From Chloroflexota bacterium (GTDB lineage: Bacteria > Chloroflexota > Anaerolineae > B4-G1): a DNA stretch of 50,923 bases. Below the pieces are notes generated by a model. That model made no database searches. It saw only the letters and a list, made by a program, of their open reading frames with translations, and had not been told where the DNA came from. The stretch is taken from contig JAAEPW010000768.1 of the NCBI GenBank assembly GCA_024232355.1, positions 1 through 50,923 of the forward strand. The letters are read 5' to 3'. Positions 26,117 through 35,900 of this stretch are shown here, one piece after another. Both the position numbers and the translations under genes were made by a program. The first letter of the stretch is position 1, and each line of letters opens with the position of its first letter.

Positions 26117-27604
26117 ATGTTGGTGAATGATCAAGACAATGTCCGTGTGCTGATCGCTGAGGATGACCCCTTGGTTTGTGAAATGACCAGGGGGTTGTTG
26201 GAAGATGCCGGTCATAGCGTCGTCGGTGAAGCGATGGATGGTCTCGAGGCTGTCGAGATGACCCAATCCTTGCGTCCTGACGTTGTTTTGATGGATATCA
26301 GAATGCCCGATATGGATGGTCTTGAGGCCGCACGGTTGATTTACGAGCGCTGTCCTACACCGGTGGTGGTGCTGACCGCCTACGAAACGGAAGAATTGGT
26401 TACCAAGGCCAGTGCGATTGGTGTGGGCGCGTATCTGGCCAAACCACCCAACTTGCGCGAAATGGAACGTGCGATTATCATTGCTATGGCACGTTTTGGT
26501 GACATGATGAAACTGCGCGAGTATGCTGCCCAGTTGGAGCGACGGGTGCAAGAGCGCACGCTTGATCTCCAGGCCAAGTGCGCCCGGTTGGAGGCGATTC
26601 TTCACAGTGTTTCTGACGGCATTATCGTGACCAATGAACATGGTGAGGCTGTTCAAGTGAACCCGGTTGCACAGGCTTGGCTCACGCAGACACTTTCTCC
26701 AAAAGAGTCTGCCCGGCTGCAAGAGTCGGTGCATGAACTGGCTTTGCAGGCCGAGGAAAGGCCCGAGGCGGTTTTGGAATTGACAGGATTGGATTTAGAA
26801 TTGGTTGCTGCCCCGCTGGCAAAACTTGGGCGAGATGGCGCTACAGCCGTTATCAGTATTCACGACGTGAGCCATCTCAATGCACTGAATCGTATCATGT
26901 CTCGCTTTATCAGCAACATGTCCCACGAGCTGCGCACTCCGATCACAACGCTCAAATTGAATATGGCACTGATGCGACAAAAGCCGCCGGAAGAATATCC
27001 CCAGTTCTTGGATGCATTGGAGCGTGAGGTTGATTGGCTGGCACGGCTGGCAAGGGACATTATGCAAATCTCGCGCCTCGATACCGGACGGCAAGAACTG
27101 GATCCCCGTCCAACTCCCCTCAATGATTTGATCAAGGTGGTCATCGCAGGCTTTGAAACACTGGCTCGGGAGAAACATCTGGTGCTTGAGTGTTGCCCGG
27201 AAACCAGATGGTCTGATAAGCAAGGGGGCGAAACACTTGTTTCTTTGGTAGACTCGGGCCAATTGACAGAAGCGTTGAGCAATTTGTTGATGAACGCAAT
27301 GATATACACGTCAGCAGGGGACAGGGTTGTGGTCTCTATAGGGCTGAAAGAAATGGAAGAGCGCGTCTGGGCGACGGTAGCTGTGTCGGATACGGGGATG
27401 GGAATTCCGGAGAAAGAGTTGCCGCATATTTTTGAAAGGTTTTTTCGTGGTGAAAAGACACAGGCGATGCAGATATCTGGGACTGGTCTGGGATTATCCA
27501 TCGCCAAGGAAATTGTCGAGCTGCACGGGGGATGGATGACGGCGGAGAGTGAGGTCGATGTGGGCACAACTGTCACTGTCTGGCTGCCGCTTGTCGAGGA
27601 ATAG
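26117..27604 (+). CDS. Receiver-PAS-histidine kinase (N-terminal REC hybrid)
   Basis: A 495-residue protein. The receiver, residues about 8-125, has VLIAEDDPLVCEMTRGLL, acceptor Asp in VVLMDIRMPDMDG, Thr in VVVLTAYE and Lys in YLAKPP. A coiled coil leads to a PAS-like region (about 155-260), HisKA (acceptor His in MSHELRTPITTLKLNMALM) and HATPase (SDTGMGIPEKELPHIFERFF, GTGLGLSIAKEIVELHGGW). With the receiver first, a phosphoryl group from another kinase, such as the one upstream, could gate its activity. The ATG at 26117 is chosen for GGAGGAG; an upstream TTG at 26093 has none. rsmG starts 4 bases after its stop. Confidence 0.9.
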   Translation: MLVNDQDNVRVLIAEDDPLVCEMTRGLLEDAGHSVVGEAMDGLEAVEMTQSLRPDVVLMDIRMPDMDGLEAARLIYERCPTPVVVLTAYETEELVTKASAIGVGAYLAKPPNLREMERAIIIAMARFGDMMKLREYAAQLERRVQERTLDLQAKCARLEAILHSVSDGIIVTNEHGEAVQVNPVAQAWLTQTLSPKESARLQESVHELALQAEERPEAVLELTGLDLELVAAPLAKLGRDGATAVISIHDVSHLNALNRIMSRFISNMSHELRTPITTLKLNMALMRQKPPEEYPQFLDALEREVDWLARLARDIMQISRLDTGRQELDPRPTPLNDLIKVVIAGFETLAREKHLVLECCPETRWSDKQGGETLVSLVDSGQLTEALSNLLMNAMIYTSAGDRVVVSIGLKEMEERVWATVAVSDTGMGIPEKELPHIFERFFRGEKTQAMQISGTGLGLSIAKEIVELHGGWMTAESEVDVGTTVTVWLPLVEE

Positions 27605-27608
27605 GATT

Positions 27609-28331
27609 ATGGAATCATTGACTGCTGGTGCTCATAAATTAAACATCACACTTTCCGATCAGCACTTGGCCGCTTTTGAGACTTGTTACCAGGAATTGAT
27701 CGCTTGGAATCAACGTTTTAACCTGACTGCCATCACTGATCGGGAAGGGGTATTGGTGCGTCACTTTTTGGATTCTTTATCCTGTTTCAGAGTGCTGCCG
27801 TGGGCGAGCCTGGCAGCCGGGGCGCAGGTAATTGACGTCGGCACGGGGGCAGGGTTTCCGGGGTTGCCACTCAAAATTGTCTGTCCTGGGGTGCGACTGA
27901 CACTGCTGGAAGCGACACGCAAAAAAGTGACGTTTCTCGAACACATCGTGGGGGTGTTGGGTTTGCGAGATGTCGAGATCATCCACGGGCGGGCGGAAGA
28001 GTTGGGGCGCACCCCGACGCATCGTGAGCAGTATGACTGGGCGCTGGCCCGTGCTGTGGTAGAGATGCCCACGCTGGCGGAATATCTATTGCCACTGGTG
28101 CGAGTGGGGGGCGCGATGCTGGCGCAAAAAGGAGAGGGCGCTATTATAGAGGTCCAAGCATCTGATGCGGCAACCACTGCATTGGGGGGAAAGGTGCGTC
28201 ACCTGTTGCCGGTAGAATTGCGTGGGATAGCCGAGACGCGCTATCTGGTGGTAGTGGACAAGGTGGCCGCCACCCCGGAAAAATACCCTCGCCGGCCAGG
28301 TATGCCAAAGAAGCGGCCGATCATAGGGTAG
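27609..28331 (+). CDS. rsmG: 16S rRNA (guanine527-N7)-methyltransferase RsmG
   Basis: A 240-residue class I SAM methyltransferase. Family blocks visible are WNQRFNLTAI, VRHFLDSL, VIDVGTGAGFPGLPLKIV (SAM-binding motif I) and LTLLEATRKKVTFLEHIV (motif II), with ALARAVVEMPTLAEYLLPLV and GAMLAQKG following. It methylates G527 of the 16S decoding site, and its loss typically gives low-level streptomycin resistance. GAGGA inside the end of the preceding kinase serves as ribosome-binding site. Its 3' end overlaps the convergent methyltransferase by 11 bases. It is placed with a signalling gene rather than with the usual parA/mnmG partners. Confidence 0.92.
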   Translation: MESLTAGAHKLNITLSDQHLAAFETCYQELIAWNQRFNLTAITDREGVLVRHFLDSLSCFRVLPWASLAAGAQVIDVGTGAGFPGLPLKIVCPGVRLTLLEATRKKVTFLEHIVGVLGLRDVEIIHGRAEELGRTPTHREQYDWALARAVVEMPTLAEYLLPLVRVGGAMLAQKGEGAIIEVQASDAATTALGGKVRHLLPVELRGIAETRYLVVVDKVAATPEKYPRRPGMPKKRPIIG

Positions 28332-29202
28332 TGGGGGGATTTTGCTCTTTTGTTGCGTAAAGCATCAACGGTGCGGAGCCCAGGAATCGTGGATCGTCAT
28401 AGTGGCGCATCTCTAGTTCCAAGATAACCTTTTCCCATTGCTCAGTATTTGGTCCAAGCCGAATCTCGTTATCCATCTCGAATATGAACTCGGACCATAC
28501 ACGTACGTCTATCAGTCCAGCTTGAAGGGCAAAGGTCTCCAATTCTTCTGGGAGCACAATTGGTATACGAGCAGGAGCGCCCGATGGCCAAGTCAATTCT
28601 TCCAGAGCTTTTAGGTTGCCCACTCGGGCTGCATAACGCATAGTGGCAAAACGACTGTGAATACCATCGGCCAACAATCCACCGCCGGGTGCAAGTACGC
28701 GGGTCATTTCACGAATCGCCGCTGCTGGGTTGCCACAATACGAAACCACTCCACCGAGTGCAAAGACATGATCAAAGCTGTCATCAGGGAAATCGCACAT
28801 ATCGCAGACATCGCCGTTGATCAGCTTGAGCTTGTCACGCACGTTTGCTTCCTGGGCCTTTTCATCGGCCAGGCGTAACCATTCCGGTGCGTAGTCCAGG
28901 AGGGTGATATCCGTAAAGCCATCTTGTGCGAGAGGAATGGCCTTGCGCCCTGTACCGCCGCCAGCATCGAGAAGCCTTGCATCGTGAGGAGCGTCATCCA
29001 ACATCCGTCTGAGATGTTCCAACCCAATGCGGTTGTAAAGGCGATACGCGACGATCACTGAATCGCGATACTCTTCCAGGCGAGCGCAGTCATAGCTGGT
29101 CCAGGGGCCGACTTGGCCCCAATCCCATTCCTGCCAGGGACCTGACGTGTCGATGGACAATCCGTCCAACAGGTGAGCGTAATTCTCTTCGCTTTGGCTC
29201 AT
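28321..29202 (-). CDS. Class I SAM-dependent methyltransferase
   Basis: A 293-residue methyltransferase. Motif I is LLDAGGGTGRKAIPLAQDG (about residues 85-103), an acidic SAM-ribose strand follows in ITLLDYAPEWLRLA, and motif IV-like sequence is SFDHVFALGGVVSYC, then MTRVLAPGGGLLADGI. This is the Methyltransf_11 fold with an N-terminal helical cap and a longer C-terminal region; the substrate cannot be told. The start at 29202 overlaps the recF stop (ATGA), so it is translated with recF. A longer frame start (29238) lies within recF and lacks a ribosome-binding site. Confidence 0.8.
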   Translation of the reverse strand: MSQSEENYAHLLDGLSIDTSGPWQEWDWGQVGPWTSYDCARLEEYRDSVIVAYRLYNRIGLEHLRRMLDDAPHDARLLDAGGGTGRKAIPLAQDGFTDITLLDYAPEWLRLADEKAQEANVRDKLKLINGDVCDMCDFPDDSFDHVFALGGVVSYCGNPAAAIREMTRVLAPGGGLLADGIHSRFATMRYAARVGNLKALEELTWPSGAPARIPIVLPEELETFALQAGLIDVRVWSEFIFEMDNEIRLGPNTEQWEKVILELEMRHYDDPRFLGSAPLMLYATKEQNPPTTL

Positions 29203-30431
29203 TCTATTCCTGTGACCACACCACCTTGCACTTGCCACAACGTGGCCCGCTCTCGAAATTCAGAGCTGAACATTTCGGGATCGGTGGCGGTGAGCAGCCC
29301 TTGTTCGACGCTGTCCACTTGCGCCAGCAGGTAACGCCGCCGCGCGGCGTCCAGTTCGGCCAACACCTCGTCCAGCAAGAGTACGGGAGTTTCGCCCGTT
29401 TGCTTTTGCATCCATGCTAGTTCGGCCAATTTGAGCGCCAGCACGGCCGTGCGCTGTTGACCTCGTGAGCCGTAGGTGCCCAGGTCTACCTCGTGTGTGC
29501 CTTGGGTGGGTCTGCCGGCGATAAAACGCATTTCGTCTCGGTGTGGGCCGATGAGGGTTGTCCCGCGTGCGATTTCGTCTGTTCGCCGTGTGACGAGCGC
29601 TTGCCGGAATGCGTTCACCAATCCGTCAGCTCCGACCTCGGATGGCGGACCTTTATAATGCAACCCTAACCCCATTTGGTATTTAACCTCGGGTGGGGCG
29701 GCAGGGTCAAAGTTGGGGCGATATTCCAGCCGCATCCATTCGGCATCGCCAGTGAGTTGTTGGTGAATGCGGTCGACGCGTTGCGATAGTGCGGCGACCA
29801 ATTCTCGACGACCATTGGCCACGATGACTCCCTGATGGGCCAACACATCTTCAAAGGGTGCAAGTTGGTTTGGATCACCGCCATCGTCGCGCAGGTGACG
29901 CAGTGCCGCGTTGCGCTGGCGTAGTGCTTCGGTGTAATGTTCCAGCGCTGTGCAGTAGGCCCCGTCCACCTGACACAGTGTGCTGTCCAGATAGCGACGG
30001 CGTCCCGCGGGCGGCCCCGAAACCAGTTCCACGTCTTGCGGCATAAAAACTACCACGTTCAACCGTCCAGACAGATCGGCGCGCCGTTTGCGGGCTCGGT
30101 CCACACGAATGGTCTTTTGCATGCGGACGTTTCCGTTGGCCAGCGACTTTTTTTCCATGACGATCTCTATTTCTTGGATGCGATCGTGACGCACGATTTC
30201 GGCCCACACGCGAGCATAAGGCAGACCCTCGGCCTCGGCCTCCCAGCGGATGAGATGGCGGTCGAGAGAGGTGAGGGGGGAGGAGCCGGTAGCCAACAAG
30301 TAGACGGCTTCCAGCAGGCTGGTTTTGCCCTGAGCGTTTGATCCATAGAGGAGCAGTGGACGCTCAGGCAGTGTTAGTTCTAGGCGGGCATAGTTGCGAA
30401 AGTTGGTCAGGCTGAGGTAGCGAATGTGCAT
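29199..30431 (-). CDS. recF: DNA replication and repair protein RecF
   Basis: A 410-residue SMC-like ATPase that loads RecA at gaps. It starts MHIRYLSLTNFRNYARLELT; Walker A is GSNAQGKTSLLEAVYLLATG, RecF signature-type sequence is YGSRGQQRTAVLALKLAEL and Walker B is VLLLDEVLAELDAARRRYL. The start at 30431 is chosen because the family N-terminus begins there and the in-frame upstream residues are Pro-rich leader-like. No Shine-Dalgarno is evident. A TAAAAT box (30447-30442) lies only about 10 bases upstream, so the message may be nearly leaderless. A methyltransferase gene overlaps its end. dnaA and dnaN are not in the window. Confidence 0.93.
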   Translation of the reverse strand: MHIRYLSLTNFRNYARLELTLPERPLLLYGSNAQGKTSLLEAVYLLATGSSPLTSLDRHLIRWEAEAEGLPYARVWAEIVRHDRIQEIEIVMEKKSLANGNVRMQKTIRVDRARKRRADLSGRLNVVVFMPQDVELVSGPPAGRRRYLDSTLCQVDGAYCTALEHYTEALRQRNAALRHLRDDGGDPNQLAPFEDVLAHQGVIVANGRRELVAALSQRVDRIHQQLTGDAEWMRLEYRPNFDPAAPPEVKYQMGLGLHYKGPPSEVGADGLVNAFRQALVTRRTDEIARGTTLIGPHRDEMRFIAGRPTQGTHEVDLGTYGSRGQQRTAVLALKLAELAWMQKQTGETPVLLLDEVLAELDAARRRYLLAQVDSVEQGLLTATDPEMFSSEFRERATLWQVQGGVVTGIE

Positions 30432-30490
30432 AGTGGGTTCTATTTTACACCGAGAGATCGAAAGAGGGAAGGGAAGAGGCGGGGTGAATG

Positions 30491-30533
30491 GTGAAAACAG
30501 CAAGGAACCCGGCTCGTGATAAGCCGGGTTCCT
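30491..30533 (-). terminator. Terminator after the giant surface-protein gene
   Basis: Perfect 11-bp arms AGGAACCCGGC and GCCGGGTTCCT (30503-30513 and 30523-30533) enclose a 9-base loop. Read on the minus strand, the hairpin is followed by TGCTGTTTTC, a modest U-tract. It lies 22 bases beyond the stop of the gene ending at 30556 and insulates recF. Confidence 0.75.
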
Positions 30534-30555
30534 GTGGATTGTCTGTACCAGACAG

Positions 30556-32945
30556 CTAGGGTCTTTTTAGGACGATTGGCAAATAGATCCCAAATTCACT
30601 GAAAACAGTGTTTGTGACAGAGTAGCTCATTGGCCCTATTGGATTGGATATCTCGTCTACCCAGGCAGTATTGGTGATCATTGTTCCGTCCTCGACATCT
30701 GGGTTCACTGCCACGTCAAAGCTCAGCGTGATTGTAGTGTATGCCACGATATTTCCTTCCCAGGTTAGCCGATTTTCGGCGGGGTCGTAAATCGGTGGAT
30801 CGGGAATCGGGTCTTTTTCTGGGGGTGGATCGTAGGCATTGAGCAGAATGACGCTCACCGCGATACGGGCGCTTTCACTGATATAGGTGGTGTTGGTGGG
30901 AACCGTATCAGTCATCACCGCCCAAGCGATGCCCAAAGTCGTGTTGTTTAGGACAATATCATAGTTGATGGTATCCCCCGGCCGGACGAAATTCTGTGGC
31001 GTGGCGTACTTGGCGGCACTAAAGGTAGGTGCCAGGGCGGTGTTGGTTGTGGTATCGCTATAGATCGTGGTGGGATCGCTCAATTCTCGCATCTGGGCCA
31101 CATTGTAGATGGTGGTCCCGCTTGGTGTTCCTGGATCGATCTGAACTCGGAAGGTAATAGTCGCTACTTGCCCAGGACCGATTTGTTCCTGCCACGTCAA
31201 TATCCCGTTACTATGGACTAGTGGGGCGTATATAGATGGGATCACGTACTCGCTGCCGGTGATAAAGGTCGTATAGGTTGGCACGGTATCGCTAAAGACG
31301 ATTTGGGCTGTTGCACCGCCGTCGTTGGTGATGACAATGGTGTAAGAGAGGGTTGTGCCGACTATGACATTGCCTGGTGGATCAACTTGTTTGATCATGC
31401 TCACGTTGGGCGCTGCGACCGGGTTGGTGACGCTTGGGCTGGCGATCATGCCCGGCTGGCTCATCTCTTCCACCTGGGCGATGTTGGTGATGATCTCGCC
31501 GTCCGCAGTGTCCGGGTCCACCGTCACTGCAAAGGTCACCGTGACCAGGTGGTGCACGTCAATGTTTCCCTGCCAGGTGATGCGCTCGCTGCCCGGATCA
31601 TAGATCGGGGGCGAACCTTCGCTGGCCTGGACGCTGAAACTGACGTAGGTCGTGTGGGCCGGGATCGTATCCGTCATCACTGCCTGTGCGATGCCCCCGT
31701 CCGCGTTGGCGATCACGATGCTGTAGCTGATGGTGTCGTTCGGACGCACAGGGCCAGAAGGTGTGGACTGTTTGTCCGTGTTCAAGACCGGCGAGCGGAC
31801 GGTGTTGCTTACGCTGTCGCTAAAGACCGGGCCAGGCTCGTTCAACTCTTGGAACCAGCCCACGTTGGAGATGACGGTCCCCGTCAGCGTGCCCGCGTTC
31901 ACAGCGACGCGCAGGGTAATCGTGGCGCTCTCGTTGGGCGCGATGACGTCGTTCCATGTCAGGGTCGTGGGTGCATAGACCGGCGGGTTGTACGTGATTG
32001 GGGTCACGTAAGTGGTGATAATGTCCGTGTTGGCCGGAAGCGGGTCGCTGAAACTGACCAGGGCGTCGGCGTTGCCGCTGTTGCTGATCACGATGGTGTA
32101 GGTGAGTTCACCGCCAGCAAAGATGTCTCCCTCCGGTGAGACGCGCTTGTCCGCGCTCAGGTCCGGCGCGACGACGACGTTGCTCGTGCCGACGATCAGG
32201 ATGTCGGCGGGCTGGCTCAACTCTTGAACTTGCGCGCTGTTGGCGATGATCGCGCCGGTGGGCACGCTATCGCTCACTACCACCGCATAGGTCAGGCGGG
32301 CAAAGCTGTACGAGTTCACGTTCCCTTGCCAGGTCAGGGTCCCGGCAGCGCAGACCGGCAGGTCATGCGTTCCGGGGAATACCTCGATGGTGGCGGGGAG
32401 GCAGGTGGCGCTGATGGGCAGCGTGTCGGTCACGGTCACCTGCGCGATACCGGTGCTCTCGTTGGTCACGACGAGCGTGTACGTAATCCGGTTGCCCGGA
32501 AGTACGACGCCGGCCGGGTTGGCCTGTTTGGTCGCCGTAAAGATCGGCGCTAGAACTGTGTTGCTCACCGCGACGCCAAAGAACGGGCCGGGTTCGTTCG
32601 TTTCTTGCAGCCAGGCGACGTTGCTGATGACGGTTCCTGCCACTGTGCCCGGCGCGACCTGAACCTGGAAGGTGAGGGTAGCTGCTTCGCTAGCGGCGAG
32701 GTTGCCATTCCAAGTGATGGGTGACCCACTGGCGTCTGGCGGTGCGTGGGCGGGAGGCGGCGGATCTATTTGAGCGCTTTGGCTGTCATAGTCCGTGTGC
32801 GCCGGTATCTCGTCACTGAACGTGACGTGGGCATCATCACCGCCCACGTTGCGCATCACGATGGTATAGGTGAGGAACTCGCCGGCGATGACCGGGCCAA
32901 CCGGTTCAACTTGCTTGGTTGCCGTCAACTCGGCTGGGACGAGAA
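30556..32945 (-). repeat. Alternating A-B DUF11 repeat array (three A-B pairs)
   Basis: The last six DUF11 modules of the giant protein alternate. Type A modules have FSD after the core and end QETNEPGP, QELNEPGP or RELSDP, followed by TNT or SNT. Type B modules have GIAQ/GIAW, then (V/M)TDT(L/I/V)P, then LTWQGN or ITWQGN, and end with a Q-x-L/M-SQP or DEISNP motif. The order ABABAB implies duplication of a two-module unit of about 800 bases. Confidence 0.75.
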
Positions 32946-35900
32946 TCTGTGTGACTGCCGTGTCGGTGTAGGTGCCGCCATCCCCTTCAAAGCGGGCTGT
33001 GTTTGTCACACCGCCCGACATGACGGCGTTGACGACGGCCTCAAATTCGAGTTGTACTTGGTCATCCCCGTTCACTGTCCCCGTCCACGTGACTACGCCC
33101 GCCGCGTGCCCATAGCTTCCCGGAGGCGAGCCGACAAAGGCGGTAAAGATCGTGTTCGGATCCAGCGTGTCGTTGACAGAAAAGGTGGTAGAGAGTTCGC
33201 CACTGTTAACAACGGTCAATGTGTAGACCAGCGTGTCACCCGTGCGTGCTCCAACTTGGTTTACCCGCTTTGTTGAATTGGAGATGTCGGGACTAGAGTA
33301 GACGTGAATCAAGGTTGAGTCGGTATCGACTGTGCCATAGCCGTCGTTGACCTCGACTATATTGGGTACATTGCTGCCGGGCGTTGCTGTGATCTCTACT
33401 ACGATGGTGATGACGGTGCCCGCGCCGGGGGCCAACGGGCCAGTCCAAGTAACGTCCGGCAGGTTGCTATCGTCCAGTGTGCCGCTGCCACCGACTACTT
33501 GGCTGGTGATATAGTTTCCACCTTGGATGGTGTCCGTCATCAAGGCCGGGAGCGCCCATCCGTCGCCAACATTTTCGATAGCGATGGTGTATGTTATCTG
33601 GTCACCCTGCGTGACGCTGTCGGAGGAGACAGTTTTGTCTACTTGCATAATGGGCCTGGTGGTGCTGACGGTGACACTGCGTTGGATCATTTCACCTGTT
33701 CCGTCGTTTATCTGGACAGTGTTGTCAAAGTGGTTGCCCGGCCCGGCCGTCACTTGCACCGGCAGGGTGACGGTCACCCGCCCGCCCTGCACGACGGTTC
33801 CTGTCCAAGTGACAGGGTTGCCGCTGCCCAGCGTTCCACTGCTGGCCGAACCACCACCAGAGTAATTGACATAGGGAGCGGGCAGGTTGTCACTGAACGA
33901 GGCTCCGATGGCATCCGCCTCGCCGCTGTTTTCCAGGACGATGGTGTAAGTAATGTTCTCGCCCGTCGCTGGCTGCGGATTGTTCACCGTCTTGTAAGAA
34001 CCGTCCAGATTGGGACCAGTAATTGTCAACGGCACGCTGGTCTGGAAATCCTGGATGCCGTCCGAGATAAAGGCGGTGTTGGCGATGATCGTGTCCCGTG
34101 GCAGCGGTCCGGCATTGGCGACGGTGACCTGGAAGGTGACCGTGACCATCGAATAGCCGCCGACGCTCCCTGTCCAGGTGATGGCGTCGCCGCCGGCGTC
34201 GTAGCCGGGGACGCCATCGGTGCTGCTCACCGAGTTGCTGACGTAGGCCGTGTCCGCCGGGATCGGGTCCCACACAGAGACCGGCGTGGCGGCAAAGGGA
34301 CCGTTGTTGACCAGCACGATAGCATAGGTCACTGGCTCGCCAGAGCCTACTGATACTCCGTTCGTCCCGTTGACCTGTTTGTGAGAGCCGCTCAGGTCAA
34401 AGCCGACTGCCGTGATCCAGACGCTCTCATTGTCTGTCCGGTCACCGTCATAGGTGCTGCTGGCGAGTTCGACGGTGTTTTCCAGGGGGGTTCCAGCAGG
34501 CACTCCCGGCGATACGCTGACGACCAGCGTAAAGGTCGTACCGGGAGTTTGACCGGGGATCGTGCCCACCTCCCACGTAATCCAGCCGGACGCGGGCGTG
34601 GCCGTAAAGCTGGCGGTGTGGGTGACATATGTGGTGCTGACGGGCAGGGTGTCGGTCAGACGCACGTTGTGGGCGTCCAGCAGGCCGTCATTTCCGTACT
34701 CGATGGTGTAACTGACGAGTGTACCGGGCAGGGCCAGCGTCGGCCCGGTCTTGGCGACGTAGGGCGAGGGCATAGCGACGGTGTTGGTTACTTGGGCTGT
34801 GTTTGGATCGTTGATGGGCTGCTCGCCTGTGGTCGTGTGAATTTCGGCCCGATTGGTCAAGATAGACTGTGGTGGCCAGGTAGCAGCTGGGTCGAGCAGG
34901 CCGGTGATGGTGATAAAGCCGCTGTCACCTGGATCCAGAGGCTGGATTGCCCGCCAGACCAATGGCGTCGTGCCACCCACCGGCTCGATGGGGTGTCCGC
35001 TGGTTATGTAAGTGACGTTGGTCAGTTGGGATGGAAGCACGTCGGTGATGCGCACGCCGTCGGCTGCGATATCACCAGTGTTGGCAAAACGAATGGTGTA
35101 GGTAATGGTATCACTCACTGACATTGTGCCCGTGGGTGTCACCCATTTGCTGATGGTCACGTCTGGGGCGTCGAGTATGACGGTGACTGTGCTAGAGTCG
35201 TTGGTGGTAGTGATGTTGTCACCCGCGGCAGCGGCGATCTCGACAGTGTTGACCAATTGGACGCCGTCCGGTATGAAATCGTCAATTTGGATTCGGACCC
35301 GCGTCCAGCCGATGGCTCCGGTGGCGGGCAGGACAGGGATGTCCCACACGACTTGACCTGGCGTGCTGGTATCGGGTTGGGCGGTGCCAGCAGGGCCAGC
35401 CTCCAGCAAAACGACGTAAGAGATCGGCAGCGTGTCGGTCAGAGTGACGGTGTAGACGGGAACGTATCCCAGGTTGGTGTAACTGATCCAAAAAGTATAG
35501 TCGCCACCAGGTTCTGGGGTGACCGGAACGCCGCCGATCATCTCGGGGTATTTTACCACCGCGACATCGCCCCGTGGATCGGTTAACTGAATAACGAGAT
35601 CATCGCTGTCTCCTGTAGCCTGGACAAAGCCCATTAGCGATGCCGTCGTTGTCACCTGGGCAGTGTTGGTCAACCAGGTGCCAATTGTCGTCGTGGCCGG
35701 GATGCTGATACCTACCTGGAATCCTACGCCGTTCCATCCGCCGTTTAGCAGCCTGCTGATGGTAAAGACGACGGTGCGATCGTCGGGCAAGAGTGTGCTG
35801 GTGGGCCAGGTCGTACTGATAAAGGTGGTGCCCAGGGGAATGACGTCGCTGACGACGACGTCGCTAATGGGCACGTTGCCCTGGTTTTCGACCCAGAGGG

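Noticed and set aside
31303..32139. Long plus-strand open frames opposite the giant surface gene (also 32746-33276, 33499-34353, 34381-35121, 36838-37485)
   Set aside because: They are antisense to a continuous minus-strand protein with clear domains, have biased residue composition and no ribosome-binding sites. They arise from codon bias of the real gene.
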